NCBI RefSeq assembly: GCF_009882985.1
Contig: NZ_WTUZ01000021.1
Location: 233,510-297,509, forward strand
Origin: Paenibacillus silvestris
GTDB taxonomy: Bacteria > Bacillota > Bacilli > Paenibacillales > NBRC-103111
Reading direction: 5' to 3'
Length of the DNA stretch: 64,000 bases
Under the pieces are notes generated by a model. It did not search any database. It saw only the letters and a program-made list of their open reading frames with translations, and was not told where the DNA came from. This document shows positions 8,123 through 16,278 of this stretch, one piece after another. Both the position numbers and the translations under genes were made by a program. The stretch's first letter is position 1, and every line of letters begins with the position of its first letter.

Positions 8123-8878
8123 ATGGATGTCGATCTGAAGCATGCTTCTCACAGTTATTTAGACGATTCGGAAGTCAAACGGTTAATCGCCCTCAGCCAA
8201 TCCGGAGATGGACTCGCCAGAGAAACACTCGTCAGCTGCAATATCCGCTTGGTCTGGTCTGTGGTTCAGCGCTTTTTGAACCGGGGATACGAAGCCGAAG
8301 ATTTGTTCCAGATCGGTTGCATCGGACTGCTCAAGTCCGTTGATAAATTCGATCTGTCCTATGATGTGAAGTTTTCAACCTATGCGGTGCCGATGATTAT
8401 CGGCGAAATTCAGCGCTTCCTTCGGGATGACGGTACACTCAAAGTTAGCCGTTCGCTCAAAGAACTGGCTAATAAGATTCGCAAGACGAAGGACGAGTTA
8501 TCTAAAAGGCTTGGCAGGCTTCCTACGATTAAAGAGGTGGCAGAAGAGCTTATGATCACAGCGGAGGAAGTTGTCTTCGCGCAAGAGGCGAATAAGCCGC
8601 TTTCTTCGATCCATGAGACTGTTTTTGAGAACGACGGAGACCCCATTACGCTAATGGATCAAATCTCCGATGAAAGCGGTGAAAAGTGGTTCGAAAAGTT
8701 GGCGCTCAACGAAGCCATTGGGACGCTCTCCGAGCGGGAGCGGCTCATTGTCTACCTCCGCTATTTCAGGGATCAAACACAGTCGGAGGTTGCTAGCAGA
8801 TTGGGCATTTCCCAGGTGCAAGTATCACGATTGGAAAAGAAGATTTTGCAGTCGATCAAAGATCAGATTGCACAATAA
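8123..8878 (+). CDS. sigF: RNA polymerase sporulation sigma factor SigF
   Basis: First forespore-specific sigma factor (251 residues). Region 2 (core binding and -10 recognition) is visible as N-I-R-L-V-W-S-V-V-Q-R-F and E-D-L-F-Q-I-G-C-I-G-L-L-K, with F-S-T-Y-A-V-P-M-I-I-G-E-I; region 3 at about 110-160; region 4 helix-turn-helix Q-S-E-V-A-S-R-L-G-I-S-Q-V-Q-V-S-R at the end. ATG start, weak upstream GGGG. Its activity is controlled by the two preceding gene products. It is the last gene before a strong terminator; in Bacillus the spoVA genes come next, whereas here a transporter intervenes. Confidence 0.96.
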   Translation: MDVDLKHASHSYLDDSEVKRLIALSQSGDGLARETLVSCNIRLVWSVVQRFLNRGYEAEDLFQIGCIGLLKSVDKFDLSYDVKFSTYAVPMIIGEIQRFLRDDGTLKVSRSLKELANKIRKTKDELSKRLGRLPTIKEVAEELMITAEEVVFAQEANKPLSSIHETVFENDGDPITLMDQISDESGEKWFEKLALNEAIGTLSERERLIVYLRYFRDQTQSEVASRLGISQVQVSRLEKKILQSIKDQIAQ

Positions 8879-8901
8879 CGGTATTGGAATGAGGCTCTCC
8901 C

Positions 8902-8954
8902 AAAAAAGAGGCATGTCCCGCGGTCATTGGATGACTGGGACGGCCTCTTTTTTG
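8902..8954 (+). terminator. Strong intrinsic terminator of the spoIIA operon
   Basis: Long stem AAAAAAGAGGC / GCCTCTTTTTT with inner GTCCC/GGGAC and GTCAT/ATGAC pairings and a T7 tail; A-rich on the other side, so it may also work in reverse. Confidence 0.9.
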
Positions 8955-9082
8955 TGTGCCTTATTATTTGGTATAGAGACACTTGCAAGATTTATGTATA
9001 ATAGGTACTGCCAATAACGGTATGGATTTTTCTGAAAGTGGAAAATCAATCAATGATTTTTATCAGTTGGGGAGTGTGCGTT

Positions 9083-10516
9083 TTGTTGTACGAGAAGTGG
9101 AAGGATTCGTGGTTTTTTAATGTCCGGAAGGATGTCTTGTCAGGGATAACGGTGGCTTTAGCTTTAATACCCGAGGCTATTGCTTTTTCCATTTTGGCTG
9201 GTGTAGACCCCATGGTTGGCTTATATGCCTCATTTATCATTGCCCTTGTGATTTCATTTACCGGTGGACGGATGGGGATGATTTCCGCAGCAACAGGCGC
9301 GATGGCCTCACTGATGGGGCCTTTGGTCGCGAAGTATGGCATTGAATATCTATTCGCTGCCAGTATTTTAACAGGTGTCATTCAATACCTCATGGGCGTT
9401 TTTAAATTTGGTAAATTTATTACATTCATCCCGCATTCTGTTGTTATTGGATTTGTTAATGCCCTCGCCATTATTGTTTTCATGGCTCAACTCCCTAGTT
9501 TTGCAGGTGCGAACTGGCAGATGTACGCCATGGTAGGAGGCACTCTGCTCATTGTGTACGGACTACCGAGGATTACCAAAGCCGTGCCTTCTGCGCTAGT
9601 CGCAATTATTGTAATGACGATCATCTCGATCAATCTGCATCTGGATGTTCGCACGGTAGGAGATATGGGGGAAATTACGCAGACCCTGCCCTTCTTCCAT
9701 ATCCCTGACTTCCACCTGTCCCTGCAAGCGATCGGAGTGATTCTTCCGATATCCTTGGCTTTGGCTGTTGTCGGTATAACGGAATCCTTGATGACGGCTA
9801 CGATCGTAGATGAAATGACGGAAACAAAAAGTGACAAGAACAAAGAAGTTCGCGGGCAAGGGATCGCGAATGTGTTTTCCGGTTTTTTTGGCGGGATGGC
9901 AGGCTGTGCGATGATTGGCCAAACGGTGATTAATGTGAAATCAGGAGGAAGGTCGCGTCTATCCACTTTTGTATCCGGCGTGTTTTTGCTATTTTTGATT
10001 ATGGTGCTTGGTAATGTCGTTAAGCAAATTCCGATGGGTGCATTAGTCGGTGTCATGTTCATGGTGTCCATCGGCACTTTCGATTGGAAATCCCTAAGAA
10101 CGATTGCCAAAATTCCAAGAAGCGACGCGTTGGTTATGGTGATCACTGTCGCAATCGTTGTTGCAACGTCCAATTTAGCCATTGGGGTCTTGTCCGGTGT
10201 TGCGTTAAGTGCGCTCATTTTCGGTTGGAGATCGGCAAAGATCAAGGCCTTCTCTTCTCTAGAATCTAATGGATCCAAAACATATCGCATTTCCGGTCAG
10301 TTATTTTTTGGCACGATGACCTACTTTATTGATTTATTTGATTATAGAAATGACCCCGACACAATAACAATTGATTTCAGCAGCTCTCACGTATGGGATC
10401 ACTCTGCTGTTACGGCTATCGCTAAAACGATTGCGAAATATGAGCAACTTGGTAAAACGGTGACTTGCATCGGCTTGAATGAGGAAAGCAAGCTTTTGGT
10501 GAAACAAGCAAGTTAA
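9083..10516 (+). CDS. SulP-family anion transporter with C-terminal STAS domain
   Basis: Polytopic SLC26/SulP permease, probably for sulfate, bicarbonate or another small anion; the substrate cannot be read from sequence. The hallmark of transmembrane segment 1, [12 protein letters not shown], is at the N-terminus, followed by about ten hydrophobic segments and a STAS domain over the last ~90 residues ([10 protein letters not shown] to the end). I prefer the TTG at 9083, eight bases after GGGGAG; an upstream GTG (9038) and ATG (9053) in frame lack a good RBS. It separates sigF from spoVAA, two genes normally adjacent in Bacillus. Confidence 0.85.
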   Translation: MLYEKWKDSWFFNVRKDVLSGITVALALIPEAIAFSILAGVDPMVGLYASFIIALVISFTGGRMGMISAATGAMASLMGPLVAKYGIEYLFAASILTGVIQYLMGVFKFGKFITFIPHSVVIGFVNALAIIVFMAQLPSFAGANWQMYAMVGGTLLIVYGLPRITKAVPSALVAIIVMTIISINLHLDVRTVGDMGEITQTLPFFHIPDFHLSLQAIGVILPISLALAVVGITESLMTATIVDEMTETKSDKNKEVRGQGIANVFSGFFGGMAGCAMIGQTVINVKSGGRSRLSTFVSGVFLLFLIMVLGNVVKQIPMGALVGVMFMVSIGTFDWKSLRTIAKIPRSDALVMVITVAIVVATSNLAIGVLSGVALSALIFGWRSAKIKAFSSLESNGSKTYRISGQLFFGTMTYFIDLFDYRNDPDTITIDFSSSHVWDHSAVTAIAKTIAKYEQLGKTVTCIGLNEESKLLVKQAS

Positions 10517-10547
10517 ACTTAACTAAACATGCTAGGTATTCTAATAT

Positions 10548-10597
10548 AAAAAAGAGCCGCTATTTACCCGTCGATCCACTGGGTATGGCGGCTTTTT
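10548..10597 (+). terminator. Intrinsic terminator of the SulP gene (possibly bidirectional)
   Basis: AAAAAGAGCCGC / GCGGCTTTTT stem with inner TACCC/GGGTA pairing. The A tract before it would serve the convergent DUF378 gene on the minus strand. Confidence 0.85.
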
Positions 10598-10612
10598 CGT
10601 TCACCTATACAC

Positions 10613-10822
10613 TTATCGTGCAGAATATCTGGTGTCAGCATAAAATCTTACGCAGTAAATTCCGCATATACCGACGATAGTATAGATGATTCGACTTATC
10701 GCCGAAGATTCCCGATGAGAATCCCCGCCCAGTATAGCTGAAACTAAATCCCATTCGAAGAGCCCAACTAAAAGCCAATTCAGCGCACCAATTATCACTA
10801 GTGTTAACGCTAGTTTTGCCAT
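10613..10822 (-). CDS. Small DUF378 (YuzA-like) membrane protein
   Basis: A 69-residue protein with two membrane helices (about 4-22 and 43-62). The N-W-L-L-V-G-L-F-E-W-D-L-V motif followed by S-R-I-I-Y-T-I-V-G-I is characteristic of the DUF378/YuzA family, whose role is unknown. On the minus strand the ATG follows AAGGTG at a normal distance. It converges with the SulP gene on a shared hairpin. Confidence 0.8.
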   Translation of the reverse strand: MAKLALTLVIIGALNWLLVGLFEWDLVSAILGGDSHRESSAISRIIYTIVGICGIYCVRFYADTRYSAR

Positions 10823-10923
10823 GTTATCACCTTCTTTGTATGGAATAAGTTATCGTTATTCATTTCTTACTATGCCAAGTAGAGATAGGCTTTATTCCTG
10901 GAGAATTTACCATTGAAGCGGGC

Positions 10924-10953
10924 GATTATGGGTAGGAAACATTTTGCATACTA
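10924..10953 (+). promoter_or_regulatory. Candidate sigma-G promoter of the spoVA genes
   Basis: GATTA (10924-10928), exactly 18 bases, then CATACTA (10947-10953). The -10 is a full match to the sigma-G consensus CATnnTA; the -35 matches 4 of 5. spoVA is a sigma-G operon in Bacillus, and transcription would begin about 40 bp before the spoVAA start chosen here, which excludes an upstream in-frame TTG at 10913. Confidence 0.6.
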
Positions 10954-10999
10954 CTCCTATACATGGATGATACCCGTAAGTATTGAAGGGAGTGAGACC

Positions 11000-11632
11000 A
11001 TGGTGATGACTGGAGCTCCATATCTATATATCCGGCTCAGGCGTAGAGCGAATGTTCGCAAAGGAAGTGTCGTACAGCTTCGGCATATCGCTCAAATTAT
11101 CGTGGAACCTGAATATGAAACAGCTCTTAACGAGCTGATTATTCATAAGCCGCAGCAGGAGGATGGCAACCGCGTCCTGATTGATATGATGCTGATTGTT
11201 CGAAAAGTGAAAGAGCGGTATCCGGAGCTGCAAATTGAGCATTTCGGGGAACCGCATGTGCTCCTTGAAATTTTTGCTGATAATAAAAAAGCTAGTCCAG
11301 TGCTTATCGGATTAGTATGGCTTCTGCTGTTCATTGGATCAGGTCTGGCCATTATGAATTTCCATGCAGATGTCTCCATGCTGGAGGTTCACCAACGGAT
11401 CTACGAGCTGATGACGGGGAAAAAGGTGGAGCACCCGCTCATCCTGCAAATTCCGTATTCCCTTGGCATAGGTGTTGGGATGGTTATTTTCTTCAACCAT
11501 TTGTTCAAAAAGAAATTTAATGAGGAACCTAGTCCGTTAGAAGTCGAGATGTTCATGTACCAAGAGAATATAAACCATTATGTGATCACCGAAGAGTATA
11601 TGAAAATTCATGAGGAAGGGGAGTCGAAGTGA
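11000..11632 (+). CDS. spoVAA: Stage V sporulation protein AA
   Basis: Component of the SpoVA system for dipicolinic acid movement into and out of spores. The 210-residue protein has a cytoplasmic-type N-terminal domain beginning Y-L-Y-I-R-L-R-R-R and two membrane segments (about 98-118 and 148-170). The segment from G-L-V-W-L-L-L-F-I-G-S to N-E-E-P-S-P-L-E-V-E-M-F matches B. subtilis SpoVAA closely. The ATG at 11000 is placed 7 bases after AAGGGAG. The stop overlaps the next start (TGATG). Confidence 0.93.
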   Translation: MVMTGAPYLYIRLRRRANVRKGSVVQLRHIAQIIVEPEYETALNELIIHKPQQEDGNRVLIDMMLIVRKVKERYPELQIEHFGEPHVLLEIFADNKKASPVLIGLVWLLLFIGSGLAIMNFHADVSMLEVHQRIYELMTGKKVEHPLILQIPYSLGIGVGMVIFFNHLFKKKFNEEPSPLEVEMFMYQENINHYVITEEYMKIHEEGESK

Positions 11633-12051
11633 TGACTTTCCTTGGGGAAATCCTTTTGATTGCCTTTATCGGTTTAGCAGGAGGAATTGCCGTTGGAAGC
11701 GGTATGGTGGCATTCCTGGTGGTTCTGGACATTATCCCGAGGCTAGCGCAGATTACACGATCATTTTCCAAAATACACGCCTATGAAGCTGCGGTTGTTC
11801 TGGGTTCCCTTTTGTTTACCTGGGTAGATTTTAGCGATATGAAAGTGCATCTATTTCCTATCAGTACTGCGCTCGTTGGACTATTTGCCGGTTGCTTTGT
11901 TGGTATGCTGGCAGCTGCGCTCACGGAAATTATTAATGTGCTGCCGATCCTTGCCAAGAGGGTGGGCATGGGTTCCTATATGATTTTGCTGCTCATGGCG
12001 ATGATTTTCGGCAAAGTGTTTGGATCCTTGTTTGAATGGTTGTTTTATTAA
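11632..12051 (+). CDS. spoVAB: Stage V sporulation protein AB
   Basis: A 139-residue integral membrane protein of about four helices, with the family's conserved G-L-A-G-G-I-A-V-G-S-G and I-P-R-L-A-Q-I-T stretch near the N-terminus. It is essential for DPA uptake in B. subtilis. ATG at 11632 shares a base with the spoVAA stop; a GTG at 11629 is also possible. GAGGAAGGGGAG provides the RBS. Cotranscribed with spoVAA and spoVAF. Confidence 0.93.
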   Translation: MTFLGEILLIAFIGLAGGIAVGSGMVAFLVVLDIIPRLAQITRSFSKIHAYEAAVVLGSLLFTWVDFSDMKVHLFPISTALVGLFAGCFVGMLAAALTEIINVLPILAKRVGMGSYMILLLMAMIFGKVFGSLFEWLFY

Positions 12052-12072
12052 GGATTGAAGGAGGCGCTCGGT

Positions 12073-13692
12073 GTGAAGGTGATTGTTAAAACAGGACATG
12101 ACAACGAACATGAACATGAGAATAGGGATGAATCTAAAGAAAAGTTAGATAAATTAGCGATTGATGAGGAAGGGAATTTATCCGAATATAATCCAATTAC
12201 GAATATGACCCCTGAGGAAAAGGAACTCAAAATTCAGGAGGACATTCCAGATAATCTAGAGGATGTAACACGAGTTCTGGAGGAGCGCGTTGGCCTCAAC
12301 CGCAGCTTCGATCTTGTACTTAGAGAAATGGTGTTCGGTTCCAAAAGAGTGGGGATCTTCTATTGTAATGGGTTCGTCAAGGATACGGTATTGACCGATA
12401 TCCTAACGCGTCTGTCCTATGCCCCAGAAGAGAGTGTTTCTCACAATACCCTTGAAGCTTTCATGGATAAGCTAATCCCACATAATCAGGTCAAGTCCTA
12501 TAAGAAAATGTCCGAAATCGTGGGTCAGGTGTTAATGGGCGGGACCGCATTTTTTATTGAGGGGGAGACGGCTGCTATCGCCGTCGATGTCAAGAGCTTT
12601 CCTGTCCGTTCGATTGGCGAGCCGGATTTGGAACGGGTAGTCAGAGGTTCACGGGACGGTTTCGTAGAAACCTTGTTATTGAACGTGACCCTCGTTAGAC
12701 GAAGAGTACGAGATGAGCGGCTGAAGCTGGAAATTATGCAAATTGGCAAGCGAACCAAAACAGATGTCTGCATTGGTTATATCAACGATATTGCCAATTC
12801 GGATTTAGTCGATGCTGTGAAAGATAAAATCAGCCAAGTGAAAATTGATGGTCTTCCCCTTGCTGAAAAGCAGTTGGAGGAAGCTATCGTTAGTAAAGGC
12901 TGGAACCCTTATCCGATGGTGCGCTACTCAGAGCGTCCTGATGTCGTATCCGCCCATTTGCTGGAAGGTCACGTCTGCTTGTTTGTAGATACATCCCCAA
13001 GCGTCATGATATTGCCGACGACCTTCTTTCACCATGTACAGCATGCAGAAGAGTATAGGCAAACGCCGTTTATTGGCACCTACTTGAGGTGGGTGCGGTT
13101 TGCAGGGATTATGTCCTCCATCTTCCTGCTTCCCCTTTGGTTTATGATGGTGATGGATCCTTCTTTAAAACCAGCCGGTTTGGAGTTTCTTGGCCCACAG
13201 AAAGAAGGAACACTGCCGCTGATTGTGCAATTCCTAATCGCCGATATTGGGATCGATCTGATGCGGATGGCCGCGGTGCATACCCCGTCTCCGCTCGCCA
13301 CTGCGATGGGCTTGGTGGCCGCCATTCTCGTAGGAGATATTGCCGTTAAAACAGGATTGTTCATCAATGAAGTGATCCTGTATCTGGCTCTCGCATCTAT
13401 TGGGATGTTTGCTACGCCAAGCTATGAGTTGGGGCTTGCCAACCGAATCGTCAGGCTGGGACTGCTGATTGCCGTGGCCATCTTCCATGTGCCGGGTTTT
13501 GTTGTCGGATCGACGGTATGGCTGATCTGGCTTGCTACAAGAAAGTCCTACAATGCCCCTTACATGTGGCCGCTCATTCCATTTAACGCGAAAAGCTTTT
13601 TCGCGATCCTTGTTCGCCGTCCTGTACTGGCAGCCAAAACGCGTTTAAGCATTACAAAACCGATTGACGGCACACGTCAACCTAAACCGTAA
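12073..13692 (+). CDS. spoVAF: SpoVAF, GerA-family spore germination protein
   Basis: A 539-residue member of the GerA A-subunit family. A charged acidic N-terminal extension (about 1-60, rich in E/K/D) is followed by the soluble GerA N-domain and, from about residue 340, five or six membrane helices with the family motif T-P-S-P-L-A-T-A-M-G. SpoVAF modulates germinant receptor signalling and commitment in Bacillus. GTG at 12073 follows AAGGAGG by 8 bases; the ORF is open six codons further up. It follows spoVAB directly, with no spoVAC-AD-AE genes between them. Confidence 0.9.
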   Translation: MKVIVKTGHDNEHEHENRDESKEKLDKLAIDEEGNLSEYNPITNMTPEEKELKIQEDIPDNLEDVTRVLEERVGLNRSFDLVLREMVFGSKRVGIFYCNGFVKDTVLTDILTRLSYAPEESVSHNTLEAFMDKLIPHNQVKSYKKMSEIVGQVLMGGTAFFIEGETAAIAVDVKSFPVRSIGEPDLERVVRGSRDGFVETLLLNVTLVRRRVRDERLKLEIMQIGKRTKTDVCIGYINDIANSDLVDAVKDKISQVKIDGLPLAEKQLEEAIVSKGWNPYPMVRYSERPDVVSAHLLEGHVCLFVDTSPSVMILPTTFFHHVQHAEEYRQTPFIGTYLRWVRFAGIMSSIFLLPLWFMMVMDPSLKPAGLEFLGPQKEGTLPLIVQFLIADIGIDLMRMAAVHTPSPLATAMGLVAAILVGDIAVKTGLFINEVILYLALASIGMFATPSYELGLANRIVRLGLLIAVAIFHVPGFVVGSTVWLIWLATRKSYNAPYMWPLIPFNAKSFFAILVRRPVLAAKTRLSITKPIDGTRQPKP

Positions 13693-13697
13693 TAGAC

Positions 13698-13732
13698 TAA
13701 AAGGACAAGGGATTTTCATCTTGTCCTTTTTA
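13698..13732 (+). terminator. Intrinsic terminator of the spoVA unit
   Basis: Perfect 11-bp stem AAAAGGACAAG / CTTGTCCTTTT with a 10-nt loop and T-rich tail. Confidence 0.92.
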
Positions 13733-13858
13733 CGATTTAAGGCAGGAGGGATATTGTCAAATACGCTTTTCCTATGTTACTTTAAATAGTAATGCGCATT
13801 CGGCCGTTTGAGCGGAATATGAGTAGCAGCAGGTTCAAGGTGAGGGGGAAATGAAGCT

Positions 13859-15190
13859 ATGTATTTGCATGGTACAAGTAAAATTAACGGTCAAGGTCAC
13901 CTTGAAATCGGTGGTGTCGATGCAACGAAGCTGGTTGCTGAATATGGTACACCTTTATATGTGTTTGACGAAACGCTTGTGCGTGAACGTTGTCGCGAAT
14001 TTGTAGATGCTTTCAGGGCGTCTGGTCTCAAATTCCAAGTGGCTTACGCAAGTAAAGCTTTCTGTGTGATGGCAATGTGCCGCATTGTTGAAGAAGAAGG
14101 AATGTCCCTTGATGTTGTTTCTGATGGTGAGCTATACACGGCTCTTCAAGCTGGATTCCCAGCTGAGCGGATTCATTTTCATGGCAATAACAAGACGATT
14201 GATGAAATCGAAATGGCGATTGATGCGAAAATCGGCTGTTTCGTCGTAGATAACTTTATCGAGCTTCAAATGCTGAACGCTATTGCTGGTGAGAAGCGTC
14301 AGAAGGTGAAAATTTTACTGCGTATTACGCCAGGTGTTGAAGCACATACGCATGAATATATTTCCACAGGCCAAACGGATTCCAAGTTCGGTTTCGACTT
14401 AGGCAACGGCTCCGCATTCCGCGCGGTAGAAGAGGCTTCCAAGCTTAGCCATTTGGAGCTGCTCGGTATTCATTCGCACATTGGCTCGCAGATTTTTGAA
14501 GTGGAAGGTTTCCGCATGGCTGCTGAGAAAATGGCAAGCTTTGCCGTTCAAGTTCGTCAAGAAATTGGCGTTACGTTCAAAGTTATTAATCTTGGCGGAG
14601 GCTTTGGCATCCGTTATGTGAATGAAGATACACCTCTTCCGGTTTCTGTGTACGTGAAAGCTATTACGGATGCGATCAAAGATAATTTCGGGCGCAACGA
14701 ATATCCGCTTCCAGAAATTTGGGTAGAACCAGGCCGCAGCATCGTGGGAGATGCTGGAACGACTCTCTACACGGTTGGAACATCCAAAGATATTCCGGGA
14801 GTACGCAAATATGTATCCGTTGATGGCGGTATGACAGATAATCCGCGTCCTGCCTTGTATGAGGCTGTGTATGAGGCTATGCTGGCGAACCGTGCTTCAG
14901 AGGAGCCTACAGAGGTCGTATCGATTGCTGGCAAATGCTGTGAGAGCGGCGATATGCTTATTTGGGATTTGAACCTCCCGAAAGTAAACTCAGGTGATGT
15001 GCTTGCAGTCTCTTGCACAGGCGCTTATAACTATGCGATGGCAAGCAACTACAATCGTATCCGCCGTCCAGGCGTAGTTTTCGTAAGCGAGGGGCAAAGC
15101 GATCTCGTCGTGAAACGTGAAACATTCGACAACATTGTCGGGAACGATCTGATTCCTGCAAGAATGAAACAAGTGAGCAAAACGGTATAA
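13859..15190 (+). CDS. lysA: Diaminopimelate decarboxylase
   Basis: Last step of lysine synthesis: decarboxylates meso-diaminopimelate, with PLP. Fold III alanine-racemase-type barrel: the PLP lysine is K66 in V-A-Y-A-S-K-A-F; H-S-H-I-G-S-Q and the phosphate-binding G-G-G-F-G follow; the C-terminal domain carries the substrate site C-C-E-S-G-D. The 443-residue length is normal. ATG with AGGGGG RBS; an overlapping ATG at 13851 is out of frame. Flanked by terminators, so monocistronic. In Bacillus lysA also follows the spoVA operon. Confidence 0.96.
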   Translation: MYLHGTSKINGQGHLEIGGVDATKLVAEYGTPLYVFDETLVRERCREFVDAFRASGLKFQVAYASKAFCVMAMCRIVEEEGMSLDVVSDGELYTALQAGFPAERIHFHGNNKTIDEIEMAIDAKIGCFVVDNFIELQMLNAIAGEKRQKVKILLRITPGVEAHTHEYISTGQTDSKFGFDLGNGSAFRAVEEASKLSHLELLGIHSHIGSQIFEVEGFRMAAEKMASFAVQVRQEIGVTFKVINLGGGFGIRYVNEDTPLPVSVYVKAITDAIKDNFGRNEYPLPEIWVEPGRSIVGDAGTTLYTVGTSKDIPGVRKYVSVDGGMTDNPRPALYEAVYEAMLANRASEEPTEVVSIAGKCCESGDMLIWDLNLPKVNSGDVLAVSCTGAYNYAMASNYNRIRRPGVVFVSEGQSDLVVKRETFDNIVGNDLIPARMKQVSKTV

Positions 15191-15225
15191 AATAGACAAC
15201 AGCCTGGATCTCCAGGCGGCGTATA

Positions 15226-15268
15226 GGCTATCCCTCAGGTTATTCGCGACCTGAGGGATGGTTTTTTG
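15226..15268 (+). terminator. Intrinsic terminator of lysA
   Basis: Stem GGCTATCCCTCAGGT / ACCTGAGGGATGGTT with T6. A small perfect hairpin (GCCTGGA-TC-TCCAGGC, 15202-15217) precedes it. Confidence 0.9.
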
Positions 15269-15275
15269 AATTTGA

Positions 15276-15453
15276 GGGAACTATGGTCCGCTAATTCACT
15301 GAAAATGCGCTATTTCCACGTGTGTGGGGAACTACGTTCCGCTATTTTACCCCATTCCTCTGATAAACCTGCTTTGAGGGCAATCTAAGTGCTTGCAGTT
15401 CCGCTCAGAGAGGAAACAACCCATTTTCCTCCAGATAGAGGACTCCAGTTCCC
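15276..15453. repeat. Degenerate intergenic repeat element between lysA and ppiB
   Basis: No gene lies in 15191-15626. The stretch has two direct copies of GGGAACTAnGnTCCGCTA (15276-15293 and 15327-15344, 51 bp apart, two mismatches) and, in inverted orientation, a related GGGAACTGGAGTCCTCTAT (read on the minus strand from 15453 to 15435). A further GTTCCGCTC variant lies near 15398. It looks like a decayed family of intergenic repeats. Bases 15454-15626 show nothing beyond the ppiB ribosome binding site. Confidence 0.55.
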
Positions 15454-15626
15454 TCCGTCTGGGTAAAGCTGTAGCGGTACAGTCCATCACACTACGTTAT
15501 TTGGGAATTTGTACTAGCCAAGCCGGTCTTATTCAAGGCAGAATTATACGTGAGATGTAGCTATGTTTGTGAAATGCATGTTTTCATAGTAGAATAAGAT
15601 ATTATTGTCTAAAGGAGTGGACCACA

Positions 15627-16058
15627 ATGGCCAAACAAGCAAAAATTAAACTAGCAGGCGGTGGCGAAGTTCTAATCGATCTATTCGAGAATGACGCGCC
15701 AAATACCGTTGCCAACTTTGAAAAATTAGCAAACTCCGGTTTCTATAACGGACTTGTTTTTCATCGTGTAATTCCAGGATTCGTCGCACAAGGCGGTTGT
15801 CCATCCGGCACAGGAACTGGTGGCCCAGGCTACCAAATCAACTGTGAAATCAACCCTAACAAACATGAGCGCGGCTCCTTGGCTATGGCTCATGCAGGCA
15901 GAAACACTGGTGGAAGCCAATTCTACATCGCTTACCAACCACAGCCGCACCTTGATGGACAACATACTGTTTTCGGTAAAGTGTCCAAAGGTATGGAATT
16001 AGTCGATGCTTTCAAAGGCAAAGATTTGATGGAAAAAGTAGAAGTTGTAGAAGTTTAA
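15627..16058 (+). CDS. ppiB: Peptidyl-prolyl cis-trans isomerase, cyclophilin type
   Basis: Cytoplasmic prolyl isomerase of 143 residues without a signal peptide. The cyclophilin core is visible: [13 protein letters not shown] with the catalytic Arg, the G-S-Q-F-Y-I-A substrate strand, and [14 protein letters not shown] with AAAGGAGTGG RBS. Single-gene unit closed by a strong terminator. ppiB follows lysA in B. subtilis too. Confidence 0.96.
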   Translation: MAKQAKIKLAGGGEVLIDLFENDAPNTVANFEKLANSGFYNGLVFHRVIPGFVAQGGCPSGTGTGGPGYQINCEINPNKHERGSLAMAHAGRNTGGSQFYIAYQPQPHLDGQHTVFGKVSKGMELVDAFKGKDLMEKVEVVEV

Positions 16059-16079
16059 TTCTTACAGCTCTGCATAGGG

Positions 16080-16116
16080 AAGAACCTGCTGATAACTTTC
16101 AGCAGGTTCTTTTTTG
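16080..16116 (+). terminator. Intrinsic terminator of ppiB
   Basis: Perfect 13-bp stem AAGAACCTGCTGA / TCAGCAGGTTCTT with a short loop and T6. Confidence 0.93.
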
Positions 16117-16278
16117 TGCGCCAACCTCCCTTCATGTGAAAGGTTTCGAGGTTTATATTTACAAATAAATACATAAGTGTGTTGAAAACTAATATTCTAA
16201 CTCGCTCTTAACGTAATTTTTCTAACACTTCTCTAAGAAAATAGGAGCCGTAGCCAAATTGCTAACGGGAGAGAAGTT

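Noticed and set aside
9487..10290. Open frame of 267 codons on the minus strand inside the SulP gene
   Set aside because: Antisense to a membrane protein; hydrophobic codons leave few stops in this frame. No RBS or domain.
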